Assembly: GCA_903851445.1 (NCBI GenBank)
Contig: CAINOH010000009.1
Coordinates: 149,908 to 213,907, forward strand
Source: an uncultured Microcaldota archaeon
Lineage (GTDB): Archaea > Micrarchaeota > Micrarchaeia > Norongarragalinales > CAINOH01
Direction: 5' to 3'
DNA: 64,000 nt
Both the position numbers and the translations under genes were made by a program. The notes beneath the pieces were generated by a model that saw only the letters and a list, made by a program, of their open reading frames with translations, did no database searches and had not been told where the DNA came from. The stretch's first letter is position 1. Each line of letters begins with the position of its first letter. This document shows, piece by piece, positions 26,181-35,269 of the stretch.

Positions 26181-29100
26181 CTATTGCTGCTCCTTTTCTT
26201 CTGCTGCCTCGGAGTCTTTCTTCTCGGGCTTTGGGACCGCTTCACCCAATATCTTCCCGCGGAGCTCCTCCATGAGATCCATCGCCTGCTTGTCCGCCTC
26301 TGTTTGCGCGCTGAATTCCGCATCACTTTGGGGTGCAAACTCCGATTCGCGGTATTGCTGCACCCTCTGGGCGGGGCGGGCGGCTGGCCGGAAGGAGGGC
26401 GTATGGCCCCCGAGCGGCTCTCGGCGGATTGATTGCTCGGCATGGGGTGCGTAATATTCCTGATGCCGCTGTTGCGGCGGCGAAACGTACTGCGTGGCCT
26501 GCCGCTGCACAACGGGTTGCGGTTGCCTGACGAATTGCGACTGCTGCCTTGGGAACTCGGCGGCGCGCGGGGGCGCTGCGGGCGCCTTGGTTTCCATTTC
26601 AGCAAGGGCTTTTTCCAGGTCTGAAAGGCCGGATTTGAGTGCATCCGCCTGTTGCTCTGCTGGGCCGGGTGATTCTGCAACTGCGCGTTCTGCGGTTGCC
26701 TGGACGGGCGCCTGCCTTGCGATCGCCGCACGCGGAGCGTTGGCGACACCCGACACATTGTTACGGCTGGCGTCAAGTTCCCTCGAAAGCGAGGCAATGT
26801 TCTCAAGCGCAACAAACAGGTTTGCAACCTTCTGCTCCAATAGCGCGCTCGATGCCTTGACTGACGCACGTTCCTGCTCCTGGCGGAGCTCCCCTGCGCC
26901 CATTGCGGAACGCAAGGATGCGACCGTCTTGTTGGTTTCGGATATCGAGGCGACCAGCTGCTCCGTGGAGGATGCTGACCGTGCGGCAATCTGTTCTATT
27001 GAAGATGACGAACGTGCGAGGCCCTCGACGGATGCTGAAAGTTTCGCATCGGCGTCCTGGCTTGCCTTGGCTGATGCTTCCTGGGCTTTGCGCAGCCCCG
27101 CAAGCTCCGCTGCAACGTCGGTTTTCGTGGCGGAAAGCAACTCCGAGATTGAGCGTGAGAAGGCGTCCTGCGTGTCCATACGCTCGGCCATTCCCGCGAT
27201 GTTTTTTTCGGAATCTGCCTTCTGCATAGCCAGCTGGGCTGTTGATGCCGCTGAACGGGACAGCGCTTCGATTGACGCTGCTGAACGCGCAAATCCGTCG
27301 GATACTGCGGCGGTAAGCCGCGAGTCCGTGTCTTGGAGGGTTCTTGCCAGTTCGTCTTGGGCTTTGCGCACGCACGCCAACTCGTTTGAAAGGTCTGCTT
27401 TCGTGGTGGAAAGCTGCTCTGAAATTGAATGTGACAATGAATCTGCCGCACCAGCACGTTCAGACAGCGCGTCCTGGGATTTGCGCAGCCCCGCAAGCTC
27501 CGCTGCAACGTCGGTTTTCGTGGTGAAAAGCTGTTCTGATATTGAGTGCGAGAATGCGTCCATCGCGCCAGCGCGTTCAGACAGGGCTGCAATGGCTTTT
27601 TCGGAATCGCTCTTCTGCGCCGCTAGGCCTGCACGCAGGTCATCTATCGAATGTGAGGCCTGGGACTCGCGCACCTCAAGGGTCGCTGTAAGGTCCGCTT
27701 GGCGTTTGTCAAGCGCGGCTATGGCCTCGGCCTGCTTCGAGTCAAGAGCTGAAAGTGCCTGGGTTTGCTGGGCCTCGAACGCCGCAAGCATCTGCGACTG
27801 GCTGGACTCGAAGGTTTTGACTGACGTGGATGTTTTTGACTCGAAATCGGAAATGATTTTCGACTGCTGTGCCTCGAACGCGGCTGTTGCTGAGGATTGT
27901 CTCTTTTCAAAATCGGCCAATGCCCAGCCCTGCTTTCTCTCGAACCCAACGGTTGCCTCGGTCTGCTTCTTTTCAAAATCAGTCAGCAGTCCGTCCTGTT
28001 TTTTCTCGAAACCGACAATCTTTGCCGCCTGCTCGGCCATCCTTGCGCCCTGCTTTGTGTCAATGGCGGAAAGCGCTTCCGCATGGCGCGACTCTGATGC
28101 CGCCACTGCAAGCCGGATCTTTTCCGGCACCGCGTCACGGAACTCGGTGAATTCGAGTGTCTGCTGGCCCGTTGCCTGTTGCGCCTTCAAAAGGCGCTCT
28201 GCTGTCTGCGAAAGCTTCGCGTCAACTGCCGCAAGGGCTTTTGCCTGTCGCTCCTCGGCAGCAGTAATAACACCTATTTTTTCAGGAAGCGTGGTCTTGA
28301 GGCCGGAAAGGTCGGCACCGAGGCGGTCGGACTGGGTCTGCAGCTGCGAGAACCGCTGCCCCACTATCGTAGAAACGTTGTTTTCGGTTTCCGCAAGCTT
28401 GGACGACAACAGTTCGGTCTGCACCTTGAGCTCGTTGAGAAGCGTCTTGGTTTCTTCCACCTGCGTCTGGGAGAACTGCTCGTCCGCAACTGCGGCAGCC
28501 TGCTTTTCCGAAATTACCGATGCAACTTCCTGCATAAGCTGTGATTGTGACGAGGATAGCGCGTCTACTTTTGCCGAGACGCCCTCTGCCTGCGTTTTCC
28601 ATTCGCCAAGCTCGGCATCTAACCCCTCAAGGCGTGCGAGCCTGGTCTCGAGCTGCCGGAGGCTGTTGGCGTTTTCTGGCGCGGTAAACTGCGTGTTTGG
28701 GTCATTGCCACCATCTCCGGCGTTTGACGCGGGGATGTGAAGGGAGAATATGCTCCGCTCAAGCGCGTCGACTCGCGAAAGAAGGTTGCCGGCCTGGCTG
28801 GGCGTTGTTGTTGCGCTTGCAAAAGTCACGCGGCCGTCAGCGGACGCAAAAACTTCGTTGGATGGGGAACCTGCAACTTGGAGCGCGTCCACCTGGGCCT
28901 TGAGCTTCGACACGCTCTTTGAAAGGTTGGAAAACAACACCGTGTTCTCGTGCTCTATTGAATTGATTTTGGCGCCTAGGGCGCCAAATCCCTTTTCCAC
29001 AACCGCTATGCGTGCAGCGTCCTGGCCGCCCGAGATGCCTTCCATCCTGTGCTTGAGTTCGGAAAACCCGGTTGTGACGTTTACAAAAAGGGCGGCGTTG

Positions 29101-30521
29101 TTGGCCTCGGAATCCCTGACCTTGCCCTCGACGCGCAAGATGATTTCTTCCATGCTGGCGATTTTTGCCGCCTGCTCCTGGAATGCCTCGGCCTTCTTTG
29201 CAAGGTCGGCCACTGTTGACGAAAGCGCGTTGGTCTCGTCTATAAGGCGCGTTTGCTCGGCACGGGTGGCGCCCGTGCTCTGCAGCGGCTCTCCGGGAAC
29301 GCGCGGGCCGCCCGCTTGCGACGCCTCGTACTGCATGCCGGTTATCATCAAACGTGTTTCTGCGACTGCGCGCGCGTTCTGCTCGACTTTCTGCGAAAGC
29401 TCGGCGGCAATCCTGCGGTAGTCCGCAATGCCGTGCTCGTGCTCGGCCTTGAGCGCGCTGATGTCGCGGAGCACCGCGTCGTGGGTGGAATTGATGGTGT
29501 CTGACGTGAGCTTGTATTCCGAGAGATTCTTTTGGATCTCTGAAAACACGGCTTGCATCTTGTTGGACTGCGCGGTAAGCAGCCGTTCAACCGCCTTTAC
29601 CTGCTCGTAGTTTGCGGAGACCTCGGCGCGGGTCTTTTCAAGTTCCTTTGAGTAGTCGCCCAAGACCGCCATGCCGGTGCCGGCGCGCAGCTCCGCAATT
29701 GCTTTTTCGTGGGCGTCTACTTTCGCCTCCACGCCAGTCGCGCCTTGCGGTCCGTAGGCAGCTGCACCGCCCGCGACCATGCTGTTTAGCCGGTCAACCG
29801 ATGTGGACACCTGCGATACTGTGTCGCGGAGCGAGTCGATGGAAAGTCGGAGCTGCTGGCGGTCCACGTCAGCCATCTTCGAGTATTTCTCGAATTGCGC
29901 ACGCGACATTATCTGCTCCGAAGGGTAGTCCGACTTCAGCGCTATCTTACGTTCAAGCTCCGCTATCTTGTTGTGCGCCGCGTCGGTCTTGATGAAGTAG
30001 TCCTTGTCCCGGTCCGCCCATGCTTTTAGCTGCTCGAGCGCGACTTCCATCGGCCGCAGGCGTGAGGACTGCTCGGTGTACTCGGCCTCGAGCTTGCGCA
30101 CCGCGCTTGAAATACCGGACTCTGCTGGCTTGTCCGCTGAGCCCTGCAGACCTGTTTGTTTGATTGTTGAAAGTTGTGCGCGCAGGTCGGAAATTTCAGA
30201 CCCCAGCTTGTCGGGCTGGACGCGGTCTATTATGGTGATAATCTGCTCTGCCTTTGACTGCGCGGCCTGGATGTTGTGTTCAAGAGCCGAGACGCGGTCC
30301 GAAAGCTGGGAGAGTCCCTGGCCGAACGAAGCGAGCGCGCCTTCGGTCTTTTGCCTAAAATCAGGCGGACCGCCTGCTGCTGCATTGGTGTTTTGCTGGC
30401 TTGTTGCTGTGAAAGCGGCAAACGGGGCTTGGCCTGCGGGGCTTGTGCTGGGCGCTTGAGGCGCGTTTTCCTTTTGAGCTGCGTTTTTTTTCAGAAAATC
30501 GTCCAAATCCAATACTGGCAT
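26181..30521 (-). CDS. Giant coiled-coil protein
   Basis: A 1446-residue soluble protein made almost entirely of Ala/Gln/Glu/Ser/Lys-rich helix, with a Pro/Gln-rich disordered C-terminus (about 1300-1446) and no membrane anchor. Two repeat types are visible. A run of about 11-12 residues pairs F or L with an E-x-K/Q-Q motif (FERKQ, FEKRQ, FEAQQ, ALDSKQ, ALDKRQ). Longer segments built on HSISEQL...TTKTDVAAEL occur three times. It lies directly upstream of the JAMM gene and has the look of a scaffold or filament protein, but I do not recognise a family. Whether it is a target, scaffold or an unrelated neighbour cannot be told. The ATG at 30521 opens with MPVLDLDDFLKK. Confidence 0.75.
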   Translation of the reverse strand: MPVLDLDDFLKKNAAQKENAPQAPSTSPAGQAPFAAFTATSQQNTNAAAGGPPDFRQKTEGALASFGQGLSQLSDRVSALEHNIQAAQSKAEQIITIIDRVQPDKLGSEISDLRAQLSTIKQTGLQGSADKPAESGISSAVRKLEAEYTEQSSRLRPMEVALEQLKAWADRDKDYFIKTDAAHNKIAELERKIALKSDYPSEQIMSRAQFEKYSKMADVDRQQLRLSIDSLRDTVSQVSTSVDRLNSMVAGGAAAYGPQGATGVEAKVDAHEKAIAELRAGTGMAVLGDYSKELEKTRAEVSANYEQVKAVERLLTAQSNKMQAVFSEIQKNLSEYKLTSDTINSTHDAVLRDISALKAEHEHGIADYRRIAAELSQKVEQNARAVAETRLMITGMQYEASQAGGPRVPGEPLQSTGATRAEQTRLIDETNALSSTVADLAKKAEAFQEQAAKIASMEEIILRVEGKVRDSEANNAALFVNVTTGFSELKHRMEGISGGQDAARIAVVEKGFGALGAKINSIEHENTVLFSNLSKSVSKLKAQVDALQVAGSPSNEVFASADGRVTFASATTTPSQAGNLLSRVDALERSIFSLHIPASNAGDGGNDPNTQFTAPENANSLRQLETRLARLEGLDAELGEWKTQAEGVSAKVDALSSSQSQLMQEVASVISEKQAAAVADEQFSQTQVEETKTLLNELKVQTELLSSKLAETENNVSTIVGQRFSQLQTQSDRLGADLSGLKTTLPEKIGVITAAEERQAKALAAVDAKLSQTAERLLKAQQATGQQTLEFTEFRDAVPEKIRLAVAASESRHAEALSAIDTKQGARMAEQAAKIVGFEKKQDGLLTDFEKKQTEATVGFERKQGWALADFEKRQSSATAAFEAQQSKIISDFESKTSTSVKTFESSQSQMLAAFEAQQTQALSALDSKQAEAIAALDKRQADLTATLEVRESQASHSIDDLRAGLAAQKSDSEKAIAALSERAGAMDAFSHSISEQLFTTKTDVAAELAGLRKSQDALSERAGAADSLSHSISEQLSTTKADLSNELACVRKAQDELARTLQDTDSRLTAAVSDGFARSAASIEALSRSAASTAQLAMQKADSEKNIAGMAERMDTQDAFSRSISELLSATKTDVAAELAGLRKAQEASAKASQDADAKLSASVEGLARSSSSIEQIAARSASSTEQLVASISETNKTVASLRSAMGAGELRQEQERASVKASSALLEQKVANLFVALENIASLSRELDASRNNVSGVANAPRAAIARQAPVQATAERAVAESPGPAEQQADALKSGLSDLEKALAEMETKAPAAPPRAAEFPRQQSQFVRQPQPVVQRQATQYVSPPQQRHQEYYAPHAEQSIRREPLGGHTPSFRPAARPAQRVQQYRESEFAPQSDAEFSAQTEADKQAMDLMEELRGKILGEAVPKPEKKDSEAAEEKEQQ
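27081..27130 (-). repeat. Internal DNA repeat in the coiled-coil gene, copy 1
   Basis: Fifty bases nearly identical to 27474-27523, differing at one position near the start. They encode the TKTDVAAELAGLRK part of the longer protein repeat. Such high identity points to recent duplication or gene conversion. Confidence 0.7.
27474..27523 (-). repeat. Internal DNA repeat in the coiled-coil gene, copy 2
   Basis: Partner of 27081-27130. A third, more diverged copy lies at about 27354-27430. Confidence 0.7.
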
Positions 30522-30665
30522 TTTCTGCTCCCCTTGAAAGAGTGGTCATGCCGGCCAGCAGTTCTTTCAGAGTCGGTTACGAAAAGTCCGTTATTAAGCC
30601 TGCGCAAATAGTGGAACAGTTCGTCAAATGACTAACGCCGCGATAAGTATAGGAAAAACGCAGGC

Positions 30666-31106
30666 TTATTTCCCGGTTATTTTGCGGGAAATTACGTCAG
30701 CAAGGCCTTTGATTGCGTAAAGGAGGCCGGGAACGCTCTTTGGCTCGGTTTTCGGGGCTTGCTGGCCGGCCTGTGACTTTTCGTTCTGGGTGTTGTCTGG
30801 TGACGCGACGGTCGAGGCGAATGCTTGGGTGACGTCATTTGCCATCTTTTGCTCTTCTGCATCCTTTTCCGCCTGCGACAGGGTCTGCTCGGTCCAGTCC
30901 GCCTCTGACGTGGGATCCGCGCTGACAGTGTGTCTGGCTGCGCCGGCCGGGTTGGGTGGCTGTGGCTGCTTGTTTGTTGGGATTTCCGGTTGCGGCGTTG
31001 CCTGTATTTGTGTGAGCACCCGCGGCTTTGAAAGCTTTGGCTGCTCGGGCTCGGAAACCGAGAGTATCTTGGGCCGCTTTGGGTCTGCGGGCGTTGGTTG
31101 ATCCAT
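30666..31106 (-). CDS. Disordered Pro/Gln-rich protein
   Basis: A 146-residue protein, mostly Pro, Gln, Ser, Thr and Lys and probably unfolded, with one short amphipathic helix at the end (LLYAIKGLADVISRKI). It is divergent from the ubiquitin-like gene, with 107 nt between starts, and co-directional with the giant coiled-coil gene 144 nt downstream. No family is recognised. The C-terminal helix could be a membrane or protein contact. Its position suggests shared regulation with the modifier. Confidence 0.6.
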   Translation of the reverse strand: MDQPTPADPKRPKILSVSEPEQPKLSKPRVLTQIQATPQPEIPTNKQPQPPNPAGAARHTVSADPTSEADWTEQTLSQAEKDAEEQKMANDVTQAFASTVASPDNTQNEKSQAGQQAPKTEPKSVPGLLYAIKGLADVISRKITGK

Positions 31107-31182
31107 GTTGAAATCGGTGCCAAATGCTTAGAGAAAAGAGGCTGGCGCAAAAATAAATATCGGCATACTGGACTGCGGCGCG

Positions 31183-31190
31183 CTTTTTAA
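31183..31190 (+). promoter_or_regulatory. TATA-like box of the ubiquitin-like gene
   Basis: CTTTTTAAG sits about 26-30 nt before the ATG at 31214, so the transcript would start at or just before the ATG. Confidence 0.4.
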
Positions 31191-31213
31191 GTTTGAGGCT
31201 GAAAAGTAGTGTT

Positions 31214-31456
31214 ATGGCCGAATACAACATCACTGTTGTCCACACCACGAGCGGAAAGGAGACGCTTCTCGCTGTTGAGGAGGCGTTCTCGGTCGCGTCC
31301 GTGCTCGAGGTGCTTGCTGAGAGTCTTCACCTTAAGGACCGCTTTGTGCTTGCGACCAAGGAAAACAAGATACTCGACCCGCAACTTACCCTAAAGGATG
31401 CGGGTGTTGCTGCGGGTGCTGTGCTTCTTCTGATGCCAGACCCAACTGGCGGCTGA
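31214..31456 (+). CDS. Ubiquitin-like modifier ending in Gly-Gly
   Basis: An 80-residue beta-grasp protein of ubiquitin size and pattern. It starts with a short strand (YNITVVHTT), then a turn and second strand (GKETLLAVEE), a helix (SVASVLEVLAESL), further strands (RFVLATKENK, ILDPQLTLKDAG) and a final strand plus flexible tail LLLMPDPTGG. The two glycines are the very last residues, so no processing is needed before E1 activation. The ATG at 31214 is preferred over the upstream in-frame codon at 31193 because a TATA-like box lies at 31183-31190. With the E1, E2, RING-like protein and JAMM enzyme nearby it is the expected substrate. It could also be a sulfur carrier like ThiS or SAMP, but the E2 argues for conjugation. 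Confidence 0.82.
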   Translation: MAEYNITVVHTTSGKETLLAVEEAFSVASVLEVLAESLHLKDRFVLATKENKILDPQLTLKDAGVAAGAVLLLMPDPTGG

Positions 31457-31473
31457 AAAAACAGAAAAAACTA

Positions 31474-32256
31474 TTACGGGTTCAGCTGCGCCGCCACATA
31501 GTTGACGCTGCCGCCGGGGTAATAGTTTGTCGTGCCGTCGTAGAGGTACTTGTCCACCGCGGGAGTTGAAAAGTTCAGTTCGGGTGTGGAGATGCAAGTG
31601 CTGTTCGCGCAAACCTCGACGTCAAAATAGTACGTCTTGCCTGGAGAGAGGGACAGCAGGGGTTCGTACTGCGAAAACGCGGCTGGCTGCGCAACAAGAT
31701 ATTGCCTGCGCACTCCGGGCGAATCGCCGTAACGCAGGGTGCCGGTCGCATTGGCGTTGGTGAACCAGTATATGTCGGCGTTTGATGTGCGGATTCCGCT
31801 GACGGACATGTTGATGAACGCCGGAGCTGAAGAGTTCACAACGGGCAAGGGCGTTGCGGAAGGCACAACGGATGCGATTGCAGTTGGCGTGGCTGTGGCG
31901 TTCGGTACTGTGGGTATTGCAGACGCGTTCTCTGTTTCCCCTATTGTCTCATTCGGGCCGAACGTCTTCGTGCACTCGCTGCGATTCTCGAACGTACTGT
32001 TGGATACCCACACACCGTTGACGCACTCGTAATACGTCTGTCTGCCGCTGATCGAACCAATACACAAGAAATCCTTTTTAGTGCCGTTGACGCACGCAGG
32101 TGCGCTTGGCGCGGGCGTAACCGACGCGACGGCGTTGTTCGCCGGGTTGGCGCCGCGGTTGCCCACCAGCACGAATGCGGCTGCAAGCAGGATAATGACT
32201 GCCACTGCTACGGCGTAATAGATTCGGTTGTCGTTGTCAAGCAGGTTTTTTGCCAT
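31474..32256 (-). CDS. Membrane-anchored Thr/Pro-rich protein with fibronectin-like domain
   Basis: A 260-residue protein with one N-terminal membrane helix (about 13-31) and the rest outside the cell. A cysteine-bearing segment (about 55-95) contains several N-x-S/T sites, a Thr/Pro/Ala linker follows (about 105-140), and a fibronectin type III-like domain runs from about 145 to 225 (TSNADIYWFTNANATGTLRYG, SLSPGKTYYFDVEVC). It is convergent with the ubiquitin-like gene, with 17 nt between. Probably a surface protein; no named family. Confidence 0.6.
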   Translation of the reverse strand: MAKNLLDNDNRIYYAVAVAVIILLAAAFVLVGNRGANPANNAVASVTPAPSAPACVNGTKKDFLCIGSISGRQTYYECVNGVWVSNSTFENRSECTKTFGPNETIGETENASAIPTVPNATATPTAIASVVPSATPLPVVNSSAPAFINMSVSGIRTSNADIYWFTNANATGTLRYGDSPGVRRQYLVAQPAAFSQYEPLLSLSPGKTYYFDVEVCANSTCISTPELNFSTPAVDKYLYDGTTNYYPGGSVNYVAAQLNP

Positions 32257-32289
32257 GGTAATGTCTCACTTCCTTTTTGGCTGAAAAAA

Positions 32290-32526
32290 TCATTTCTTTT
32301 TATTGCCGCGAACGCCCTTTTTTACCGCTGCTTTCTTGGCGTTCCCTGTGGCTTTTGCGGTTTTCCTTGCCGCCTTCTTTGCGACCGCCTTTTTGGCTGC
32401 TTTCGCACTTGACGCGCGGCCGAGATACTCAAGCACGTGCTGCTGCACCTTGCCCGCCCTGCGCACGGATTCCACGCGGTAGCGGTAAAGGATGCCCTTG
32501 ATGCGCTTGGTGCGGGTGAAGGCCAT
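32290..32526 (-). CDS. Small basic protein with lysine/alanine tail
   Basis: A 78-residue protein. The first ~40 residues (TRTKRIKGILYRYRVESVRRAG, LEYLGRA) are compact and basic; the rest is a Lys/Ala tail like that of histone H1 or some ribosomal proteins. The ATG at 32526 has a TATA-like ATTAAT element about 25 nt upstream, shared in palindromic form with the divergent phosphatase gene. Likely to bind nucleic acid (inference from composition). Confidence 0.6.
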   Translation of the reverse strand: MAFTRTKRIKGILYRYRVESVRRAGKVQQHVLEYLGRASSAKAAKKAVAKKAARKTAKATGNAKKAAVKKGVRGNKKK

Positions 32527-32577
32527 GCGACATATATTACGGGTTGGGCGAAGTATTAATACGATTCGAAAGGTGTA

Positions 32578-33381
32578 GTGAATGTGGACGTTTGCGATAT
32601 GGATGAGCACCTGAAAGCGGCCTGCGCCGCAGCAAGAAAGGCAGCAGAATATCTCTACCGCAAGCAGGGCGCGGGAAAGACACGCTACAAGCGCGGCCGC
32701 GAGCTCGTCACCGAGGCAGACCTCGAGTCGCAGGAAATAATCTTCGACGAACTTGAGCGCTTCGGCCTACCGTTCCAGTCCGAGGAAAAGAATTCCAAAC
32801 TCACAAAAGGCACGCGCTGGGTCATAGACCCCATTGACGGGACGGAACATTTCGTGCGCAACGCGCCGTTCTATTCAGTGTCAATCGCCCTTGTAAAGGA
32901 TGACCTGCCGGTGGTCGGTGCGGTGAACGTTCCGGGCTTGGGCTTGGAATACTGCGCACAGGCGGGGGCGGGGGCGTTCAAGAACGGAAAGCCCATCCAC
33001 GTCTCGCGGGTGGTCTCGCTTGACTACGCATCGGTGTTCATCCACCCGTACAAGCGTTTCAAGATGGCTGGCTATGAGGGCGCGTTCTTGGAGCTTTCCA
33101 AGAAGATACGCCACCCTCGCTATTTCGCCTCAAGCGAGTTCGAGCTCGCGTTCATGGCGGAAGGTGCGGCAGACGCGGTCGCAAAGTCTGCATTCAGGCT
33201 CTGGGACGTGGCGGCTGGTGCGGTCATCGTGACCGAGGCAGGCGGAAAGACCACCGACTTCGACGGGCGGCCCTGGAATGCCAACTCCAACGCACTCCTT
33301 GCATCCAACGGCAGGGTCCATTCCGCGCTTCTGGCGCTGATAAGGCGGGAGCGCTCGAAAGGGAAAAAGCGCAAAAGTTAG
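32578..33381 (+). CDS. Inositol monophosphatase / fructose-1,6-bisphosphatase family protein
   Basis: Metal-dependent sugar phosphatase of the IMPase fold. The 267-residue protein has the metal-binding signature DPIDGTEHF, an upstream glutamate (SEEKN) and the second motif LWDVAAGAVIVTEAGG. In archaea such enzymes may act on inositol phosphate or fructose bisphosphate and I cannot choose. The start is GTG 32578 or ATG 32599; both follow the TATA-like element at 32552-32559. The stop codon lies inside a copy of a dispersed 15-bp motif (33374-33388). Confidence 0.85.
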   Translation: MNVDVCDMDEHLKAACAAARKAAEYLYRKQGAGKTRYKRGRELVTEADLESQEIIFDELERFGLPFQSEEKNSKLTKGTRWVIDPIDGTEHFVRNAPFYSVSIALVKDDLPVVGAVNVPGLGLEYCAQAGAGAFKNGKPIHVSRVVSLDYASVFIHPYKRFKMAGYEGAFLELSKKIRHPRYFASSEFELAFMAEGAADAVAKSAFRLWDVAAGAVIVTEAGGKTTDFDGRPWNANSNALLASNGRVHSALLALIRRERSKGKKRKS

Positions 33382-33388
33382 GCACTAC
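33374..33388 (-). repeat. Dispersed 15-bp motif, copy 1
   Basis: Minus strand GTAGTGCCTAACTTT, overlapping the stop codon of the phosphatase gene. Identical 15-mers occur at 35126, 38263 and 62586. Confidence 0.75.
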
Positions 33389-33432
33389 AACCTGAAGGCC
33401 GCAAAAAAAGGAACTTGGAGAAAACTAAAAAA

Positions 33433-33783
33433 TTACGCGGTTCTTCTACCGAGTGGAAACACCGAGCCGCACTTCTTGCAGGTCTTTTCCTTGCGCTTCC
33501 AGTTGAAGTCGAACTCCGCGCCGCCGCAGTCCGGGCAGGCGCGCATTTCGGAACTGTGGAAGGACGCCCAGCCGGCCTTGGTCTCGGAGTAGGCGTGGCG
33601 GTTGGTTGAATAGGCGACTTTGGGCTCTCCGCCAGCGGGCTTTGCCTCGGTTACCTGGCTGCTGCCTGAAAACTCCTTTTTCTTCTCAAACGCCCGCTCG
33701 AGGTTCTTGCTCGAGCAGCGCGGGCAGATTACGGCGTCGTCAGCGTCGAAACGCAGGTTGCAGTTCTTGCATAAGTATTTCAC
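33433..33783 (-). CDS. Double zinc-ribbon protein
   Basis: A 116-residue protein with a zinc ribbon at each end. The first has CKNCNLRF and ICPRCSS; the second has ACPDCGG and TCKKCGS. A charged, probably flexible linker joins them. Such proteins are common in archaea and often bind nucleic acid or sit in transcription or translation complexes. The start is GTG at 33783, with a G-rich ribosome-binding site just upstream; the longer frame to 33870 would add 29 residues without a zinc site. Confidence 0.8.
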   Translation of the reverse strand: MKYLCKNCNLRFDADDAVICPRCSSKNLERAFEKKKEFSGSSQVTEAKPAGGEPKVAYSTNRHAYSETKAGWASFHSSEMRACPDCGGAEFDFNWKRKEKTCKKCGSVFPLGRRTA

Positions 33784-33954
33784 GGGGGCCCCCTCACTTC
33801 CACTAATAACGTGGGCGCGAAAAGCTAAAAGCCCGTTGTTTGCGTTTTTGGTTTGCTTTAGCGGGCGCAAGAAAAAACAAAAGACGAAGCGGTCTCTGGC
33901 GTTTGCCTGCTGCTATTTTGGCTGTTGCCCTGTTCGTGGCTCTCTGCCTGTTTT

Positions 33955-35223
33955 CTATTTCTTGAACGGGTTCCGGTACCTTGCCTTGCTTCCAAGCCTT
34001 GCCTCAATTTCAAGCAGCCGGTTGTACTTGCAGGTGCGTTCGCTTCTTGCCGGTGCGCCGGTTTTGATCTGGCCTGCGCCGATGCCTACGGCAAAGTCCG
34101 CGATGAACGAATCCTCTCCTTCTCCTGACCTGTGAGACACCACAACGTTCCATCCGGCATCTTGGGCTAACCTTGCTGCCTGCATCCCTTCTGTTACTGT
34201 TCCGATTTGGTTGATTTTGAGAAGGAGCGCGTTGCACGCGTTCATCGCTATTGCTTTCTTAATTCTTGTTGGGTTGGTTACAAGCAGGTCGTCTCCTACT
34301 ACTTGGTGTTTGTTTGTCTTTGTGAACGCGGCAAATTCATCATACCCCACTTCCTGAAAACCGTCTTCGATTGAACGCAAGGGGTACTCCTCTTCCAGTT
34401 TGCCATAATACTTTGCCAATTCGCTTGACGTGCGTGTTTTGTTGTCAACCGCGTACTTTCCGTTTTTGTAGAAGTTGGATGCCGCTGGGTCTATTGCTAT
34501 TGTAAAGTCGTTTTCATAACCTAGGTTTGCAACAGCGCCCAAGCAAAGAGCAAACGCGTCGCCCATCGTCTTTACCGGTGGCACGAAACCACCCTCATCG
34601 CCAAGGTTGGTGAAGGTTCCACCAAACTTGCTTGAGATCGACCTCTTCAATTCGTGATATGCCTCCACGCTTTCTCTCAACGCAACGGAATAGCTCTTCG
34701 CGTAGGCCGGCTGGATCATCACTTCCTGGCAAGCAAGACCACCAGAGGCGTGCTTGCCCCCGTTGATTACGTTGAGCATGGGAACTGGAAGAAGGTTGGT
34801 TGCCTTTGGCTTGTAGATTCCTGCTAGGTATTCGTATAGCTCTTTTCCTTGCGCCAGCGCGCCCGCTCTTGCCAGAGCCATAGATACTGCAGTTGTTGCG
34901 TTCGCCCCAAGCACGGACTTCCCTTCCGTGCCATCAAGCGCAATCATCGCATTGTCAAGCTTTTCCTGCTCTTCAACGTTCATTCCAACGAGTTTCTTCG
35001 CTATCGGCCCGTTTACGTTTGCTACGGCCTTGCTTACTGACTTTCCTTCATATTCCTTACCGCCGTCACGAAGCTCCAGCGCCTCGAACTTTCCGGTTGA
35101 CGCGCCGCTTGGCGTTATTGCCTTTGTAGTGCCTAACTTTGTCCTTACGGTTGCCTGCACCGTCGGGTTGCCTCGCGAGTCAAGGACCTGCATCGCGCCT
35201 ATGAATTCTATCTTGGTTGCCAC
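33955..35223 (-). CDS. eno: Enolase
   Basis: Converts 2-phosphoglycerate to phosphoenolpyruvate in glycolysis and gluconeogenesis. The 422-residue protein begins ATKIEFIGAMQVLDSRGNPTV and has the substrate loop SGASTGKFEALELRD, metal ligands in AIDPAAS, SIEDGF and VGDDLLVTN, and the active-site signature LLLKINQIGTVTE. The GTG at 35223 is preferred over GTG 35232 because an AGGGTG ribosome-binding site lies six bases upstream of it. A copy of the dispersed 15-bp motif falls inside it, encoding Leu-Gly-Thr-Thr. Confidence 0.95.
   Translation of the reverse strand: MATKIEFIGAMQVLDSRGNPTVQATVRTKLGTTKAITPSGASTGKFEALELRDGGKEYEGKSVSKAVANVNGPIAKKLVGMNVEEQEKLDNAMIALDGTEGKSVLGANATTAVSMALARAGALAQGKELYEYLAGIYKPKATNLLPVPMLNVINGGKHASGGLACQEVMIQPAYAKSYSVALRESVEAYHELKRSISSKFGGTFTNLGDEGGFVPPVKTMGDAFALCLGAVANLGYENDFTIAIDPAASNFYKNGKYAVDNKTRTSSELAKYYGKLEEEYPLRSIEDGFQEVGYDEFAAFTKTNKHQVVGDDLLVTNPTRIKKAIAMNACNALLLKINQIGTVTEGMQAARLAQDAGWNVVVSHRSGEGEDSFIADFAVGIGAGQIKTGAPARSERTCKYNRLLEIEARLGSKARYRNPFKK
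35126..35140 (+). repeat. Dispersed 15-bp motif, copy 2
   Basis: Plus strand GTAGTGCCTAACTTT, inside the enolase gene (minus strand TTA GGC ACT ACA = Leu-Gly-Thr-Thr). Confidence 0.75.
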
Positions 35224-35269
35224 AGTACACACCCTCTTGTTTCAAAGGCAAACAGCGACAGGCAGCGTC

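Noticed and set aside
26494-28740. Long plus-strand frame of 748 residues opposite the giant coiled-coil gene
   Set aside because: It is the complement of a biased Ala/Ser/Glu codon pattern and shows Ser/Ala-rich nonsense with no domain.
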